The notes under the pieces were generated by a model, which saw only the letters and a program-made list of their open reading frames with translations, had not been told where the DNA came from and ran no database searches. DNA of 7,419 nt from Legionellales bacterium. GTDB taxonomy: Bacteria > Pseudomonadota > Gammaproteobacteria > Berkiellales > Berkiellaceae. The position numbers and the translations under genes were made by a program. Position 1 is the stretch's first letter; every line of letters begins with the position of its first letter. Positions 5,646 to 7,419 of the stretch are shown here, one piece after another. The stretch is from positions 1 through 7,419 of the forward strand of contig JAHFQF010000116.1 in the NCBI GenBank assembly GCA_023266435.1, read 5' to 3'.

Positions 5646-5686
5646 CGTCATTGTTTTCTTCCAAGAAGAGAATGACGCCTCTTTTT
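5646..5686 (+). terminator. Hairpin plus T-run after precursor 2 (terminator or attenuator)
   Basis: CGTCATT (5646-5652) pairs with AATGACG (5671-5677). Inside, TTCT (5656-5659) pairs with AGAA (5664-5667) around a four-base loop. CCTC and TTTTT (5682-5686) follow. It sits at the same distance from its stop codon as the hairpin of copy 1 and has the same CCT-N-TTTTT tail, but the stem sequence differs. Confidence 0.6.
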
Positions 5687-5730
5687 AAGAGAGAGATATC
5701 TCATGATGTCAATGTTTTGTAATCGCGCAC

Positions 5731-5750
5731 AAGGAGAGTCGAGTCTCCTT
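5731..5750 (+). promoter_or_regulatory. Hairpin in the leader of the McbB-like gene
   Basis: AAGGAGA (5731-5737) and TCTCCTT (5744-5750) form a 7-bp stem with a six-base loop, 43 bases before the ATG at 5793. No T-run directly follows, so it is not a normal terminator. The left arm looks like a Shine-Dalgarno sequence but has no start codon at a useful distance. A role in mRNA processing or stability at the precursor/enzyme border is possible. Confidence 0.35.
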
Positions 5751-5792
5751 AGAAAAATCCTTTTAAAAGCCCAGAATTTTGAGGTATGAATC

Positions 5793-6695
5793 ATGTACAT
5801 AATAGATGATTATCAGCTGATTAAAGCTGATGATGCGCTGTATCTAGGGAATTATGGCATTGGTGCTAAAATCGCTAACAAAAAATTAGCCTACATACTA
5901 GAATCTTTACAAAAAAAAGAAAAACTTGAGCTCAGTGAAGCAGAGTTAAGCGCTTTAGCTACACAACACGCTGTTGATATTGAGCAATTAAAAACCGTGT
6001 TAATGAATCAATTAAATATTTTACAACCACGCCCTGCTCGAAAATTCCCTATGCTTTATATTAACTCAGATGACACGCTCATTACTGAGTTTTTACAAGA
6101 ATCATTAAGCAAAGAATATACTGTGCAATGCGTAGAAACTTCTTTTGGAAAATACAGTAAAAACTCATTGGTATTGTTTTATAGAAATAACTACTCACAT
6201 GAAGATTATCAGACACTTTTTAAGAGCATGCCTGAAGATGTCTATTTTATTACTGCTGGTATTATTCATAAAATTTTAATTATCGATAATTTGTATTACA
6301 AAGGCAGTGGTTTACCCACCCATTTTTCAAATTTAAATAATTTACTTGCTTGTGTACATAATGACATTGCAATCACCAAGAATAATTGGTTGCTATTTTA
6401 TCGAAAAATCATGAAAGACTCTATCGATAAATTTCCCGATCCAACCATGAGTAAGTGCCAAAGAGGCTATATTGCGTACTCTCTACTAAAATTCACATCA
6501 CAGTTTACTAATTTTTGGAAACTTCCAACCACCCTGGATGAGATTAATTGGTTCTGGAATGTAGACTTAACTAGTTTCTCTGTAAACAAAGAAGTTGCTA
6601 TTCATTCCCCTTATTCAGAATATGATATGAATCTAAACTTCTCGAACATCGCTCGAGAAGCGCCGATAGCATCTGAAGCAGTGGAGATGGATTAA
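5793..6695 (+). CDS. McbB-like LAP/TOMM cyclodehydratase partner protein (E1-like, leader-binding)
   Basis: 300 residues, the same size class as McbB of microcin B17. In this family the protein binds the precursor leader through an N-terminal winged-helix (RRE-like) region and presents the core to the YcaO enzyme, which makes azoline rings from Cys/Ser/Thr with ATP. Residues 1-75 look like such a domain: a beta-rich start (YQLIKADDALYLGNYGIGAKI) and helices to ILQPRP. Residues 85-190 look Rossmann-like, with strands FPMLYIN, SLVLFYR and VYFITAG, then IIDNLYYKGSGLPTHFSN (163-180), which I take as the family signature. Only three Cys are present (113, 187, 222) and no CxxC pair, so no zinc tetrathiolate site is visible. 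The assignment rests on context plus these motifs, not on a search. TGAGG at 5780-5784 is the ribosome-binding site. The SagB/McbC-type gene starts 3 bases after the stop, suggesting translational coupling. Confidence 0.75.
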   Translation: MYIIDDYQLIKADDALYLGNYGIGAKIANKKLAYILESLQKKEKLELSEAELSALATQHAVDIEQLKTVLMNQLNILQPRPARKFPMLYINSDDTLITEFLQESLSKEYTVQCVETSFGKYSKNSLVLFYRNNYSHEDYQTLFKSMPEDVYFITAGIIHKILIIDNLYYKGSGLPTHFSNLNNLLACVHNDIAITKNNWLLFYRKIMKDSIDKFPDPTMSKCQRGYIAYSLLKFTSQFTNFWKLPTTLDEINWFWNVDLTSFSVNKEVAIHSPYSEYDMNLNFSNIAREAPIASEAVEMD

Positions 6696-6698
6696 TTG

Positions 6699-7419
6699 AT
6701 GAATCTCAAAAATAGAACTCATTTTATCACCGGCGACATTGAAAGCAGTGTGGACTCAAAAGTCTACGAAAGCGTGCTCAAAACCCATGCCAAAGAGGCT
6801 ATTACTTTATTGGATTTCGGACTCACATCTGTCACCACTGCTGAAACAGAAGTGATTGAAAAGGTTCAATTTACTGAATGTGACATTTTACCTTTTCATA
6901 AAAATGACATCCCCTGTGAAACAGATCAGAAAGCAGCGTTTAAACGTCTAGCGTCTGTGAATGCATTTAATAACAAAAAAATTGCCTTTGATGACTTAAG
7001 TACTTTTTTGATTCATGCTTTTTCACCAGATGATACGGGCAGACGCCCCTACCCTTCGGCTGGTGGCCTTTACCCTATTGAACCATTAGTGTTTCTTTTC
7101 CCTGAAAGAGTTGAACTGCCTAACAACAGCGCTGCTGGTTGTTATCATTTTAGGCCCATCACTAAAAGCTTACAGTTAATCAAAAAGATTTCCTATGAAC
7201 GTTTTTTTAATAAACTGTTGCATGGAATGATAAAACTGAACAATACACCCGCTTTTTGCATTGTGTATGTCGCACATCTGGGTAAATCTATTTTTAAATA
7301 TCGTTATCGTGGTTACCGTCACGCCGTCATGGAGTGTGGCGCTTTATATCAGCAAGCAACCATTGTCTCTCAAAAACTTGGATTAAGAAACACAGGCTGG
7401 TCCTCTTTTGGCGATCATG
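6699..7419 (+). CDS. SagB/McbC-type FMN-dependent azoline dehydrogenase, N-terminal part (cut by window edge)
   Basis: 240 codons are open to the window edge with no stop. Nitroreductase-fold SagB/McbC proteins use FMN to oxidise thiazolines and oxazolines to thiazoles and oxazoles in LAP synthesis. The signature RRPYPSAGGLYPIEPLVF is at 115-132 (FMN-binding region). FKYRYRGYRHAVMECGALYQ is at 199-218 and holds the Lys-Tyr pair (K200-Y201) described as important for catalysis in this family. GLRNTGWSSFGD closes the visible part. Residues 1-80 are a less conserved N-terminal region. The ATG at 6699 follows the upstream stop by 3 bases; GGAG at 6683-6686 is 12 bases away, so coupling to the upstream gene is likely. 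The family is usually 250-300 residues or more, so little may be missing. A YcaO protein gene is expected next. Confidence 0.92.
   Translation, partial: MNLKNRTHFITGDIESSVDSKVYESVLKTHAKEAITLLDFGLTSVTTAETEVIEKVQFTECDILPFHKNDIPCETDQKAAFKRLASVNAFNNKKIAFDDLSTFLIHAFSPDDTGRRPYPSAGGLYPIEPLVFLFPERVELPNNSAAGCYHFRPITKSLQLIKKISYERFFNKLLHGMIKLNNTPAFCIVYVAHLGKSIFKYRYRGYRHAVMECGALYQQATIVSQKLGLRNTGWSSFGDH

Overview
The window reads as the chromosome of a moderately AT-rich gammaproteobacterium (about 40% G+C by eye). Gram-negative features are a Sec-type signal peptide on a likely outer-membrane beta-barrel protein and an E. coli mcb-like operon order. An affinity with Legionella/Coxiella relatives is a guess from protein style only; I could not search a database.

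Bases 1-3050 look mostly like housekeeping sequence. A purine permease of the NCS2/AzgA type (minus strand, cut by the window edge) is divergent from a small single-RRM RNA-binding protein. A hairpin and a C8 tract follow, then a 582-residue polytopic membrane protein that resembles GT-C glycosyltransferases, then a Dps-type mini-ferritin with its own promoter. Immediately behind dps lies a decayed mmsA (methylmalonate-semialdehyde dehydrogenase, 3063-4048). It has a frameshift, an in-frame stop and an internal deletion that removes the catalytic region. A 270-base non-coding gap and a secreted beta-barrel-like protein follow.

The exciting part is 5148 to the right edge: a RiPP locus of the linear azol(in)e-containing peptide (LAP/TOMM) type. 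Two tandem 52-residue precursor genes (5148-5306, 5470-5628) carry a core CCCCS(T/A)SCCCTAA, strikingly like the cysteine cluster of streptolysin S (SagA), and a leader with an FxxxB motif (FEDKV). Each is followed by its own hairpin and T-run. Downstream are a 300-residue McbB-like cyclodehydratase partner protein (5793-6695) and, 3 bases later, a SagB/McbC-type FMN dehydrogenase (6699 to the edge). The order A1-A2-B-C matches mcbABC of microcin B17, so a YcaO cyclodehydratase (McbD/SagD) and an exporter are expected just outside the window.

Inferred working of the locus: strong precursor transcription, partial read-through of the hairpins into the enzymes, cyclodehydration of core Cys/Ser/Thr by the B protein plus the missing YcaO protein, then oxidation of azolines to thiazoles/oxazoles by the dehydrogenase. 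The combination of a SagA-like core with Mcb-like enzymes in a Gram-negative host is the most promising candidate for an undescribed system here.
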